A stretch of DNA of 64,000 nucleotides from Papio anubis (taxonomy: Eukaryota > Chordata > Mammalia > Primates > Cercopithecidae), in contig NC_044984.1 in the NCBI RefSeq assembly GCF_008728515.1, positions 91,497,181 to 91,561,180 of the forward strand, in the 5' to 3' direction. Under the pieces are notes generated by a model. The model was not told the DNA's origin and made no database searches. It worked only from the letters and a program-made list of their open reading frames with translations. How positions within the stretch are numbered: position 1 is the first letter of the stretch; each line of letters starts with the position of its first letter. Both the position numbers and the translations under genes were made by a program. Below, piece after piece: positions 22,815 to 33,750 of this stretch.

Positions 22815-23800
22815 TTATTGAGCCATTCGTCAAACAGGTATTGAACACCTGTGCTGGGGATATTATGATGAATTATGGTGTCTGCCTTCTAGTAACTTAC
22901 AGTCTAAAGTGGGAAGAATAGGAGTTGTGATAGTTATCATATAATTAGACTCTTCACAATGGGTTGATTAGCAGTTGAGGTTGGTGGTCAGAGAGAGCTT
23001 TGTAGAGGGATAATGATGACGCAAGGAATTGAAGAAGCAGAGAGAGGCAGCGCAATGCATAGGCAAGGGGGTAGACCCTGGAGCAGAACTGCCTGGGTTT
23101 GAATCTGGCTTCCTCCCTCCAGCCACCAAGGTACTGACTGTGTGACATTGCCCACCTTTCCTAATTGTTCCGTACCTAGATTTCCTCATCTATAAAAGGA
23201 AGAGAAAAATAGCACATGTCTCCCAGGGCTGTTGTGATCATTAAATGAGTTAATACTCATAAAGCTCATCAAATAAGACCTGGCACATGCTAAGAGCTAT
23301 GTAACTACTTGTAAACTACAGTGACCAAGAAGGAAGGGTACATGAGATGCAGAATGTGGAAAGCATAGAGATTACAGTGGCATGGTAGGATTAGAGAACC
23401 ACAGGCTTTCTGGAACTGTAGGAGTTAAAATGGTGGTAGAAGGTGGTGATGCTAGGGGTGTATGGTGAGTGGGGAGTTGAGAAGGAAGAAGTGTCTGAAA
23501 GGAAGGGAGATTGACGGGAAAGTTGATGTACTTATGGGTGGTGCCTACCAAAGGGTGGAGACATCATTCTGCAAGTGATGGAAAGTTGTTGAAGTTTTTT
23601 AAACAGAAAGGAGGAGACTAGACATGCAGTTTGCAAAAATCCCAACCCAGTGGCTGGGAGGATGCATTTGAGATTGACAGCATCTGAAATATGAGGAGGC
23701 CTGTAAGGAGATAATGAATTCGAGAGATCTTAAGAGGTTTAAAAAGAAAAGGAGAATTTGGTGGCTAGTTAGGTGTGGGAAATGAGAGAAAGGAAGAAGT
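22815..23800 (-). mobile_element. L2 LINE remnant, antisense, interrupted by a MIR
   Basis: 22815-23040 ('ggtattgaacacctgtgctgg', 'cttacagtctaaagtggg') and 23330-23800 ('tggaaagttgttgaag', 'ggtggctagttagg') resemble successive parts of the L2 3' region read in reverse. Divergence is high. Confidence 0.55.
23045..23310 (+). mobile_element. MIR SINE, nearly full length, sense
   Basis: Covers most of the MIR consensus: 'gaactgcctgggtttgaatc', 'actgtgtgacattgccc', 'tttcctcatctataaaagg', 'attaaatgagttaatactc', 'acctggcacatgctaag'. Confidence 0.9.
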
Positions 23801-24677
23801 CCCGTGTGATAATTAACATATTAGTTAACCCAATGTACTTGAAAAAAATATACAGAGTTAAATTTGGGGGTTAATTTTAGACAGTTTTCCCTGCCTCTAG
23901 ATGTCACAAAAGATATGCCATTATTCTTGATGTCTAATCTGTTGTAAACTCAAATGGAGCTTTAATTTTTGAAAAATAAAATGTTCCTATGATATGGAGA
24001 AAGAACAAGGGAAAATTTGAGAGTGGAATATGGTAGAAAGTTTAACATCATTCTGTTATTCTAAGTTATTGCTTTGTCTCTGGAAAAGTAATAAAAGCTT
24101 ATTTCCTTTATAACTTCATCTGTGTACCCAAGGCTGTCACATTAACCCCACATTAGTATTAGATTTTAATAAAGGACAACACGGCGGGAAGAAAGATGTT
24201 TGCTAAATCTAGAGAGTAGGCCATATAATTTAGTTTTTGGAGGGTTTCAAATATTGTTTTTATTTTTTCATTGTCTTGAAAATAATATTGGACTTTGTCA
24301 AATAACTGCAACAAAAAACAAAGGCTGTGTTGAAATAGTACTTGGAAGATGTTGCTAAACAACATAAGCAGAGATCATACCGGTTTCTTTACTGTTTTAC
24401 TTTATTGGTTTACTTACTAGTAGCATTTTGTAACCAAAATAGAGTTGGATTTCCTGATTAGAACAGAATTCCTTGGGGTCATCTCTGGGTTGTCCAAGAC
24501 ATGTCTTCGAGGATCATCTTCTCTGCTGTGCTCTTTTCCTTTCTCACATCCTCCTTACTTACTGAGATTGGTGATTGCTTTATGTGACCTCTTGTAATGC
24601 TTGAGACTCCAATGACTAATGAGCTTTGGTCCTCAGCCCAGAGCTGTCTTTTGCCACTCATTCATTTGCATGGTGTC
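23801..24677. other. Unique AT-rich DNA
   Basis: No element recognised. Confidence 0.4.
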
Positions 24678-24693
24678 TTAGCATCCTTTTTCT

Positions 24694-25027
24694 TTCTTTT
24701 TTATTTATTTATTTATTTATTTATTTGAGACGGAGTCTTACTCTGTCGCCCAGGTTGGAGTGCAGTGGCACAATCTCAGTTCACTGCAAGCTTCAGGTCA
24801 CTGCAAGCTCCGCCTTCTGGCTTCATGCCATTCTCCTGCCTCAGCCTCCAAAGTAGCTGGGACTACGGGTGCCTGTCACCACGCCTGGTTAATTTTTTTT
24901 TGTATTTTTAGTAGAGACGGGGTTTCACCATGTTAGCCAGGACTGTCTCAATCTCCTGACCTCATGATCTGTCTGCCTCGGCCTCCCAAAGTGCTGGGAT
25001 TACAGGCATGAGCCACCATGCCTGGCC
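24694..25027 (-). mobile_element. AluY-type SINE, antisense, (TTTA)n tail
   Basis: The tail contains about seven TTTA units (24700-24727). The body has 'atgccattctcctgcctcag' and ends 'ccatgcctggcc'. Target duplications 'ttagcatcctttttct' (24678-24693) and 'ttagcattctttttct' (25028-25043). A 17-bp internal tandem duplication lies at 24778-24811. Confidence 0.94.
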
Positions 25028-25318
25028 TTAGCATTCTTTTTCTGAGAGCCTCTTTCCTGGCAGCTCCTTCCGTAGGGCCCAGGTTTCCCTCCCTAGGCAA
25101 TTCAAGCCCGGATTTTTCCAAGGATAGAGGAACTCTCCTTTAATATCACCACTTCCCCCCTCCCATCCCAGGATGTAAGTATGTCACTCCCAAGACCATT
25201 AATCTTGTTTATTTCATGTTCATTTTGCTTCTTGGCTCTGGGAGAAGATTAGAAAAAAATGGAGAGGCATGGAGCTGCATGTTTATAACTTCTACAAGGC
25301 TTATTGAAATATGAGAAT

Positions 25319-25624
25319 GGCCAGGTGCAGTGGCTCACGCCTGTAATCCCAGCACTTTGGGAGGCCGAGGCAGCCAGATCACCTGAGGTCAGGAGTTCGA
25401 GCCTGGCCAACACGGCAAAACCCTGTCTCTACTAAAAATACAAAAATTAGCCAGGTGTGATGGTAGGTGCCTGTAATCCCAGCTACTTAGGAGGCTGAGG
25501 CACAAGAATCACTTGAACCCAGGAGGTGGACATTGCAATGAGTGAAGATTGCACCACTGTAGTCCAGCCTGAGTGACAGAGTGAGATTCCATCTCAAAAT
25601 AAAATAAAATAAATGGAAAAAAAA
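25319..25624 (+). mobile_element. AluS-type SINE, sense
   Basis: Head 'ggccaggtgcagtggctcac', AluS word 'cacctgaggtcaggagttcg', and a tail of AAAAT units. Target duplications 'gaaatatgaga' at 25306-25316 and 25625-25635. Confidence 0.93.
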
Positions 25625-25864
25625 GAAATATGAGAGAGAGGCTCAAAATGTCAGGTGAAATAGAATTAAGCAACGGTCTGTGGGCTTCAGTTGTCTATGC
25701 CATGCCTGCCTCCTGGTCGCAATAAGCAACAAGCACTTGCTGGATTTGTTTTGGCATTTTTCCAGGAATGTTTTTTTGACTCCCTGATTTTAAGTAGGTT
25801 ACTCCCTCTGTAGCCTGTTTCCCACGGCAGGCTCTTTGGACCTTCATTAGTACTGCAGTATGAT

Positions 25865-26118
25865 ACTCACAGCTAATGTTTTGTGTTGCTTCCTGTGTGC
25901 CAGGCCCTGTGCTAAGTACTTTACATTCACTATTTCTTTTAGTCTTTAATATAACCTAAGGATCTATGTACAGTTATTACCTATACTTTACAGGTGAGGA
26001 AGCTGAAATTCAAAGAGGTTGAGGGATTTATACAGTCACCCAGTAAAAAGTGGAGAAGCTGGGATTCCAATCAAGTGGAGGCCTGGCTCTAGAAACCATG
26101 CTCTTAATAACATCGTGC
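25865..26118 (-). mobile_element. MIR SINE, antisense
   Basis: Follows the MIR reverse complement in order: 'tgtgtgccaggccctgtg', 'actttacaggtgaggaagctg', 'aagctgggattccaatc', 'ccatgctcttaataacat'. Confidence 0.88.
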
Positions 26119-26399
26119 AAGTATTACTTTCCCTGCCAGCCACCAGTTGCTCACACATCTACCTTGCTTGGCTAGGAAGCACCACATCTAGTAATAAAGT
26201 CTGCAGAGCAGATATGTAGTACGTAGAATTTTGCAGAAACCAGTCTTTCTGTTCCATGAAACATGACGGACATCCAAATCCCACTATTCATGGTTCCCAA
26301 AATGCTCCTCAGAATCTTAGAGAAAACGACCACAACTCAGCACCTAAGTATTGCACTTCCGCCAGAGTAACTTTGTCTTCATAAGACATTGCGGTAGCA

Positions 26400-26515
26400 G
26401 TAGCTCAAACCCTATGAGGAGCAAGGCATCATTTTTATCATTCCCATTTTTGTAGACAGAAAAATGAAACTGAGAAAGTTAAGTGACTTCCCTAAGGTTG
26501 AGGTGCAAGTCTTCA
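26400..26515 (-). mobile_element. MIR fragment, antisense
   Basis: 'gacagaaaaatgaaactgag' and 'gttaagtgacttccctaagg' match the MIR core in reverse. Confidence 0.7.
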
Positions 26516-27340
26516 GAGGTGACAAAAAAGGTGCTGAGAAGATAAAGAAATCTCAACTTTCTTGTGAAGTTGCCTAAGTCTGTGGCTTATAGGATTCTCC
26601 TCGCATCTTCAGCTTACATAAAGCCCCTGCAAGGGTCTGAGATGACCTCTCCTTTTTCCCTGGGAGGGCTAATGCAGCCACAGAAACAAGTTTTTGTGTG
26701 GACCCAAGTTTGTCAATTCATTTAATGACTGTCTTTTGTTGTGTTCTTTCCACTCAGGAAGGGCTCTTGCTTTTTCTTTGGTGCTTACTCAATCATACCT
26801 CCTGTTTGCTGCTGAGAAAGGCCACGAAGTATTTTTATTCTGGTCATCCTCTCATTACCCTTCTATAAAGTAGCCACAGGCACGGTGTAGGTAAGCATTT
26901 ATAGTGGTTTTTAGTACAGTTGGCATTCCTTTCTGTTTTTCCAAAACACAGCTAAGTAAAATCACCTGGTAGTCAGAGAGAATGGAAGCTGCTCACCCAC
27001 AGGTCAAATCCTATTACAAAGAATGTTGCTACTGCCGACATCTCTGTATGAGGAAAAGGATTTTCAGCCATAGCACCCATCTTTCAGAAAGCAACATGAG
27101 ACCCATTTACGCCTTCCAGCTGCTGTTTCATCTCCGTCCTTTCATCTTAATCACTTCTGGAGCACTATTCCGTCTCAGCATTCGAAATTCCCAGAGACCC
27201 CCTTCAGAATAGCTCTTATTTCTCCAAATTACACAGAGCTCCACAGAGCCCAGCCCCCTTTACCAAGATTGTTGAAGGCTCCCTGACTGTCAGATCCAAA
27301 GGCTGCTTCTCAGCCACTGCAGTGCTTTCTGGTGCCGCGA
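26516..27340. other. Unique DNA with one exon-like segment
   Basis: No confident transposon. The segment at 26758-26890 has good splice-site words on both sides (listed separately). Confidence 0.4.
26758..26890 (+). other. Exon-like segment bounded by splice-site words
   Basis: A pyrimidine-rich tract, 'gtcttttgttgtgttctttccactcag', precedes the 133-nt segment, which is followed by 'gtag|gtaagc'. All three forward frames contain a stop, so it could only be a non-coding exon. Such pairs of sites also arise by chance in long introns. Confidence 0.2.
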
Positions 27341-27349
27341 CCTACACCT

Positions 27350-27420
27350 TTATCCTTAACTAGCAAACTCTCTGAGGACCCAACACAATGCCTGGTACAT
27401 AATAGGAGCACAGCGAGATC
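27350..27420 (+). mobile_element. Short L2 3'-end fragment
   Basis: 'acaatgcctggtacataatagg' preceded by 'aaactctctgaggacc' resembles the L2 3' terminus. Confidence 0.45.
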
Positions 27421-27747
27421 ACCCACTCTGACTTGGGCCTCTGAGGAATGCGCTGCCTATTATTTCTCTGACAACTCCTCTGTACCTCCCCTTTCCCACT
27501 TAAATTCTTTGTGCAGCTTTAGCCTGAATTTCTAAACTTTCCATCTCTATTTGTGTTCTTTCTCTCTCCTGATTTATCGTCTACACCCTCTGGCTTACAA
27601 TTTCATCTCTTTCAGCCTCTACAATTACATACTTACTTCAGCCCCTGTGATGCTCCTCATCCCTAATCCTCTCCACACACAGGAACACCCACAGACTAAA
27701 TATTCTTGGATACTGCTTCCAACAAAAGACTTAAAAGTTTTCTTCCA

Positions 27748-28052
27748 GGCCAGGCTCAGTTGCTCATGCCTGTAATCCCAGCACTTTGGGAGGATGAGGT
27801 GGGACAGTCGCTTGAGCCCAGGCATTTGATAGATTGGGCAACATAGGGAGACCCCATCTTTACAGATAATTAAAAAAAAATTAGCCAGGTGTGGTGGCGC
27901 ATGCCTGTGGTCCTATCTGCTAGGGAGGCTGAGATGGGAGGATTGCTTCAGTTCAGGAGGTTGAAGCTGCAGTGAACTGTGATTGTGTCACTGTACTCCA
28001 GTCTGGGGGATAAAGCAAGACCCTGCTTAAAAAACAAAACAAAACAAAAAAG
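27748..28052 (+). mobile_element. AluJ-type SINE, sense
   Basis: Head 'ggccaggctcagttgctcat' and AluJ words 'gcttgagcccaggcatttga' and 'ttgaagctgcagtgaactgtg'. The tail is (AAAAC)n. High divergence fits AluJ. Confidence 0.92.
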
Positions 28053-28253
28053 CAGCGGTTTGAACCTCTGTTCACGTATTTTCCTTTTCTATTTACAGAA
28101 ACATATAATGGATTGATCAATTCCCAGTAGCTTTGCCCTTCCAACCTTCCAACCACTTATACCGAAGGTTGACAAATTTTTCTAGAAAGGGTCAGATAGT
28201 AAATATTTTAGCCTGTACAGGCTGCATGGCCTCTGTAGATACGAAAACAACTG

Positions 28254-28592
28254 AGCCAGGCGCAGTGGCTCATGCCTGTAATGCCAGCACTTTGGGAGGC
28301 CAAGAAGGGCATATCACCTGAGGTCAGGAGTTCAAGACCATCCTGGCCAACATGGTGAAACCCCCATCTCTACAAAAATACAAAAATTAGCTGGGCATGA
28401 TGGCAGGTGCCTGTAATCCCAGCTACTCAGGAGGCTGAAGCGGGAGAATCACTTGAACCCAGGAGGTGGAGGTTGCCGTGAGCAGAGATTGTGCGATTGC
28501 ACTCTGGCCTACGTGACAGAGCAAGACTCCATCTCAAATAAAATAAAATAAAATAAAATAAAATAAAATAAAATAAAATAAAAAATTTAAAA
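28254..28592 (+). mobile_element. AluS-type SINE, sense, (AAATA)n tail
   Basis: Head 'gccaggcgcagtggctcatg', AluS word 'cacctgaggtcaggagttc', and a tail expanded into about nine AAATA units (28536-28582). Target duplication 'gaaaacaactga' (28243-28254) versus 'gaagcaactga' (28595-28605). The right copy runs into the first bases of the THE1 LTR. Confidence 0.9.
28536..28582. repeat. (AAATA)n microsatellite
   Basis: Pentanucleotide expansion of the Alu tail; probably length-polymorphic. Confidence 0.93.
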
Positions 28593-28602
28593 AAGAAGCA
28601 AC

Positions 28603-28942
28603 TGATATGGTTTTGCTGTGTCCCCACCCAAATCTCATCTTGAATTTCCATGTGGTGTGGGAGGGACCTGGTGGGAAGTAATTGAGTCATGGGAGAAAGT
28701 CTTTCTTGTGCTGGTCTCATGATGGTGAAGAAGTCTCACAAGATCTGATGGTTTCAAAAGGGGAGATTCCAGGCACAAGCTCTCTTCTCTTGTCTGTCAC
28801 CATGTGATACGTACCTTTTACCCTACATCATGATTGTGAAGCCTCTTAAGCCACGTGGAACTATAAGTCCGATTAAACCTCTTTATTTTGTAAATTGCCC
28901 AGTCTTGGGTCTTTATCAGCAGTGTGAAAATGGACTAATACA
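28603..28942 (+). mobile_element. THE1-type MaLR solo LTR, sense
   Basis: Starts 'tgatatggttttgctgtgtc' and ends 'ggactaataca'. It has THE1 words 'cccaaatctcatcttgaatt', 'agtctcacaagatctgatgg' and 'ccgattaaacctctttattt' (polyadenylation region). TG...CA ends. The 5-bp flanks match poorly. Confidence 0.93.
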
Positions 28943-29057
28943 CCAGCTATAGATTATATGCAAATTATGATTATGGCTATGTTCCAATAAAACTGTATTT
29001 ACAAGAGAGTCCAGTGGGCAAGATTTTATTTGTGGGCCAAAGTTTGTCAGTCCCCGA

Positions 29058-29599
29058 TCAAGACTATTTATATAGCTTTAGTCTTTGAGCCAGTAAAGTG
29101 AGAGTCACAGTGTAATTTCTGTGATCAAATTCAGGTCAGATTGCTGTGTTTTGCCCACAGCAATGGAGTACCTGAACTCTTCTGAAAGGTATGCCCCGAT
29201 ACTTTTAAACTTTTCTCTTACTCTAGCTAAAACTTGGGTTCCACTTTCTGTTACTTTTTCAGATCTCTATTGATTTAATTCTTTGCAGCCAGGAGAAACA
29301 CTCCAAAATAGTAAGGGCTATCTCTAGACAAGACCCTACTACCAACTTTGCCTGCTGCTTATTGTTTCTACAAATTGGACACACAACTTCCTCTACCACT
29401 GCCCTCAAAGAACCAAAGGCTCTGTTCTATGCTTGCCAAAGAATCCTGTCTCTCTGCTCACTGCTTACATCCACCTAGTCTTGCATGGTTTACCTGCTTG
29501 CCAGGACCTAGGCCACTTGCAGAACCAGCATTGCAAAGGAGTCTGAAAACTGTTGCTGTCTACCTTTTATAGTTCAGGAAGGTGCAATGGAATAGCTGA
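29058..29599. other. Unique DNA
   Basis: No confident transposon, exon or reading frame recognised. Confidence 0.4.
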
Positions 29600-29775
29600 G
29601 TGGGTGAATGGCTGTACCTGCCATGACCATTTATGGGCCACAACCTTAGGTGAATTCCTTTAAGTTTTCCTGTAGATAACACGGGGACAAAAGGAAATTT
29701 CTCATAGTTTTGGTAAGATAATGTTTGTAAAACATCTACCACATAGTAAGTACTCAATAAATAGCCATTATATCA
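29600..29775 (+). mobile_element. Possible MIR remnant, sense
   Basis: The right end 'ctaccacatagtaagtactcaataaatag' fits the MIR 3' terminus. The left part is very divergent. Confidence 0.45.
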
Positions 29776-30059
29776 TTATGAACAGACACTAAGTTAACTA
29801 ATGAATTTTAAAATATATAAATACACAATGACCATATTAAGAAAAATTTTCTTATGTTTAAAAGCATACAGAAATAAGAAGCATGGAGGAAGCTTCTCAT
29901 TTCAATAATTTTAGTGTTCTGACTTGCTGAAATTCTGTCTTTTGGTTAGTTCAAACTAATCCAAAAATAGTCTTAGCCTATGTGTATTTCCTGAATCCAG
30001 TGCTTCTAGTCTAACTCCAAACTCTAAGACATTCCCATATCTTTTCATTCATAAAACAT

Positions 30060-30160
30060 GTTTTATGGTTATAAAAGTTACACATGATCACTCCAGGAAA
30101 ACTGGAAAATATAGAAACGTATAAAGAAGAAGGTAAAAATCATAAGTAGTCTATCATGCT
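30060..30160 (+). repeat. Old interspersed repeat fragment, family not assigned
   Basis: 'atggttataaaagttacacatg' and 'aaactggaaaatatagaaa' are words of a common dispersed mammalian repeat. A related fragment lies at 62815-62925. Confidence 0.4.
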
Positions 30161-30314
30161 CATTCTTAATTTATGCATGATAAAGAAAAAAGGCATCCAT
30201 GGTAGCCAATTCAGATGTTCATTGCATAATGTTAATGGAATTGACGTTCAAGCTTAGCAAAAATTTGAACACAGGTTTCTAATTTGTTTCTCATTAATAT
30301 CTGGAGAGGCAGTT

Positions 30315-30450
30315 GTAACTGTCATCCTCTTTTTATAATGGAAGGAACTGACCAGAGGTGACCAGTGTGTGTTTTCACAGCTTGTGACTTGATGCTAGGA
30401 TTTGAATTTGGGTCTTCAGAACCCAAGTATTGCTCTCTTTTCATTATCTG
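30315..30450 (-). mobile_element. MIR fragment, antisense
   Basis: 'ctagGATTTGAATTTGGGTC'-like core and 'aagtattgctctcttttcat' follow the MIR reverse complement. Confidence 0.6.
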
Positions 30451-30659
30451 ATACTTATTTTCTTTGTATGAACTGTGTCACCCTGCAGTCAATCAGCAAC
30501 ACACAGGGAACATTTCCATTGCATACCTCCCAATTATACTCTTGAGGTGGGCCTTTCTTAGCCACTTTCAATAAAAAGGCAAATTCGTATTGTCCACTCA
30601 GTTTGGGAAAGACAGTTTACCAAAGATTGTGCCAATTTGTTGCTTAGAAATAACTGGGG

Positions 30660-30988
30660 GGCCAGGCACAGTGGCTCATGCTTGTAATCCCAGCACTTTG
30701 GGAGGCCGAGGTGAGTGGATCACCTGAGGTCATGAGTACAAGACCAGCCTGGCCAGCATGGTGAAACCCGTCTCTACTAAAAATGCAAAAAATTAGCCAG
30801 GCATGGTGTTAGGTGCCTGTAATCCCAGCTACTTGGGAGGCTGAGGCAGGAGAATCGTTTGAACGCAGGAGGCGGAGACTGCAGTGAGCTGAGTTCATGC
30901 CACTTCACTCCAGCCTGGGCAACAAGAGTGAAACTCCATTTCAAAATAAATAAAGAAATACAATGAAATAAATAAATAAATAAAAAGA
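30660..30988 (+). mobile_element. AluS-type SINE, sense, (AAAT)n tail
   Basis: Head 'ggccaggcacagtggctcat', AluS words 'cacctgaggtcatgagtac' and 'gcctgggcaacaagagtg', and a tail of AAAT units. Target duplication not clear. Confidence 0.93.
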
Positions 30989-32328
30989 AAGAATTTTGAG
31001 ACGATGACATCATGAATTTACAGCAAAAGTGGTTTATTGTATTATAAAGATGGGAATTTTGTTTTTCACTATGTACGCTTAGCCCATACTAGGGTGTTAA
31101 ATATCTCTTGAACTTAATTCATGTTTATAACAAATGTACTTGACGTATGGAGAAACATGTTTCTAAACTATTTACTAGTGATCAGTCTATTCTTAGAAGG
31201 AGGTATTCCCTCATTTTTGGTGAAATGGAAGTAAAAGACAACAAATGAGTACCATCTAATTTAAGTTAACGTGACTGTTTTTTTTCAGTGCATTAAAGTA
31301 TACTCTCACATAATGTTTGAGTTTAGAAGTTAAATGAGGTAAGACAAAACCAAACAAACCTGGATACGTGCAAGATGCACCAATATCCTTTTTTGGTCTG
31401 TTCTTTGGGGACTGCACTCCTCTTCCTTTCTGTATTAAACTTCAGGACATTTGATAAATTGCCCCAGCGCTGTTGTTAAACTCAGGTCATGTACTTCACT
31501 GTCATACATAGACCTATTCTTAATTGACTCAGTTTCACCAGGGCTAAAAACAAGTATAGGGGGAAAAAAATCACCTTGTGTAGCTGACAGAAGAGGATGG
31601 GCCCGATTAATTTCTTAGGGACATTTATGTCCCACACCAGGGCTGTGGGAAGTAGAGCTAATTCTACTGGTGTAGAATTGCTCCACAAGATACAGCACTG
31701 CTTAGGATAGACTGTGTATCCCCTGATGTCTCCATGCACTGGGGATGAATCATGATCAGTAGGTAACCACGGGAGTGATGGAGGCCTGGCCGAGGGCAGC
31801 AAGAGCAGCGGATGGGATGTGCCACCATCAAATTATCTCCTGAGAACTAGAGTGACTGTGTGATTCCCTGTGCATTATGTACACAGAGCTAGAATTTCTT
31901 CTGGAATGTTACCATATTGTCTTTGTCTATTTGCCTTTCCATTGTTTGCTGTGGGCTTTAACTTCTCTGCTTCTTAGCTAGCTTTTTCCTCATTGCATTT
32001 CATATAACTAAAAAGAAATTGTCTCTCACAAGGCAGAAAAGATGGAGAAGGTGAACAGGTGTCAGTTTCTTCCCCTCTCATGATCACCTTCTAGTCAACA
32101 GATGTCACCAAAGACAGCCTCAGATGAAGCATTGTCCTAGAATTGCTTGAGCAGAAATATTTCCAGGCCTGGAATAGCTTATTGTGATCTATTTTCAATG
32201 CAAGTCAACAGGGATATTTTCTTACTTGACACTGTGCTTTACTTGTATTTTTAATAAAATTAGAAAGTGCTTACCATTGTGAACATCTTCAAATTTACTT
32301 AGTGAGTGGTCAAAATAGCAATTAAAGA
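30989..32328. other. Unique DNA
   Basis: 1.3 kb without a confident transposon. A 106-codon frame on the minus strand (31482-31802) has no domain or composition that suggests a gene. Confidence 0.45.
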
Positions 32329-32339
32329 TGAAAACCTAG

Positions 32340-32648
32340 GCCTGGTGCAGTAGCTCATGCCTATAATCCCAGCACTTTGAGAGGCCAAGGTGGGTGGATC
32401 ACCTGAGGTCAGGAGTTTGAGACCAGCCTGGCCAACATGGTGAAACTCCCGTCTCTATTAAAACTACCAAAACTAGCTGGGTGTGGTGGCAGGTGCCAGT
32501 AATCCCAGCTACTCAGGGGGCTGAGGCAGGAGAATCACTTGAACTCAGGAGACGGAGGTTGCAGTGAGCTGAGATGGCACCATTGCACTCCAGTCTGGGG
32601 AAGAAGAGCGAGACTTTGTCTCAAAAAAAAGGGGGGGGGGGGGGGCGG
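32340..32648 (+). mobile_element. AluS-type SINE, sense, tail with a G15 run
   Basis: Head 'cctggtgcagtagctcatgc', AluS word 'cacctgaggtcaggagtttg'. The A-tail is A8 followed directly by G15 (32631-32645). Target duplications 'tgaaaacctag' at 32329-32339 and 32649-32659. Confidence 0.92.
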
Positions 32649-32823
32649 TGAAAACCTAGTTCTAGTTCTTTAATTCTTAGGAAAGTATGAATTCTAGGGT
32701 GGAAGTTTAGTTCTTTCTCCAGGGTTAAATTCTGTCTTTAAAAACATGTTACTTGTAAAATACCCTTTGCTTCCTCATTTCCTTGAAGTAGTCAGATGGA
32801 CATACTTACATTTATCTCTAGAG

Positions 32824-32992
32824 CAGTGATTCTCAAATATGGCTACACATTAGAATCACCTGGGGGTATTTTAGGACGTACTGTTCAAACCTGCAGTGAG
32901 TCTCATTTAATTGCTTTGGGGTATGGTCTGAGCTCTGGGATTTTGAAAACTTCCTGTTGATTCTAACGTGCAACCAAAGTTAAGAACCACTG
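32824..32992 (+). mobile_element. MER5A hAT element, complete
   Basis: Starts 'cagtgattctcaaatatggc' and ends 'agttaagaaccactg', forming the MER5 terminal inverted repeats. The 8-bp flanks 'ctctagag' (32816-32823) and 'ttctagaa' (32993-33000) both fit the hAT target consensus NTCTAGAN. Length 169 bp versus about 189 usual. Confidence 0.88.
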
Positions 32993-33537
32993 TTCTAGAA
33001 CAAGGACATCATAGTGCATCAGTTGGATTCTTGGTGGTTTATAGCTATTAAAATTGACTCTTGCTTACACATACAGAAGACATTTATTGAAAGGATAAAG
33101 GGAAAATCATTTGGCTCAAAGGAAGAGCTAAATTTCCAGGTTGCAGAGAGAACAGAAACCAAGACAATTATGGCAATCGAGATAACATGGACAAATGGAC
33201 AAACTCTTCAGGTTATCACTGCTGGGATGAAGCAGCTCCAGCTCTTTTCTGTCCCTGAAGTCTCTGCTTAAATTTCAAATTTCAGGGAGAGAAAGAGGAT
33301 TGGCTAAGCTGATAGGCCTACCCTTAGCCAGGAGAAGGTGGGATGGGGTAGTTACCCAAAGGGAAATTGATTTGCTCCTCTCAGAAGATGGCACTGTTGA
33401 TTTTTGGCAGACAATCATAACAGATGTCCCCACACCCTGAAACCATTTTGCTCTGGAGGAGGAGGATGTAAGGAACGTTTCTCTCAAAAGGCAATTGGCT
33501 CCGGATCAGACTCCCTTGGTGTCTGCTAATTTGTTCA

Positions 33538-33750
33538 TGGTAGTTACCCATTCATTCAGAAAATGTTTATTGAATATCCATAATATGAAAGTTTCTCTGG
33601 GAATTCCCATGTTGAGAAAGTAGTTGATGCTGTCAGGATGCTTACAATTTCATCATGGTAAGAGATATGCAAATACAAACATCACACACCAGGTAATATG
33701 TGATTAGTTCCATAGAGGAAAAACAGAAGTAGCCAGAGAACCGGTATTTG
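33538..33750 (-). mobile_element. L2 LINE fragment, antisense
   Basis: 'ttcattcagaaaatgtttattgaa' followed by 'gctgtcaggatgcttacaatt' matches the L2 3' end read in reverse. Confidence 0.55.

Larger units (their letters stand above)
28163..29057 (+). mobile_element. hAT-type DNA transposon split by an Alu and a THE1 LTR
   Basis: The left piece (28163-28253) starts 'aaggttgacaaatttttc' and holds 'gtcagatagtaaatatttta'. The right piece (28943-29057) holds 'tatgttccaataaaactgta' and ends 'gccaaagtttgtcagtccccg'. The two ends are imperfect inverted repeats, as in Charlie-group elements. The consensus I recall places these pieces next to each other with only a short gap. Confidence 0.75.

Noticed and set aside
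29161..29188. 28-nt micro-exon candidate between 'tttgcccacag' and 'gtatgc'
   Set aside because: Very short, weak pyrimidine tract and no second support; likely chance.
31482..31802. 106-codon minus-strand open frame
   Set aside because: The hydrophobic C-terminus looks membrane-like, but there is no start context, homology or supporting signal.
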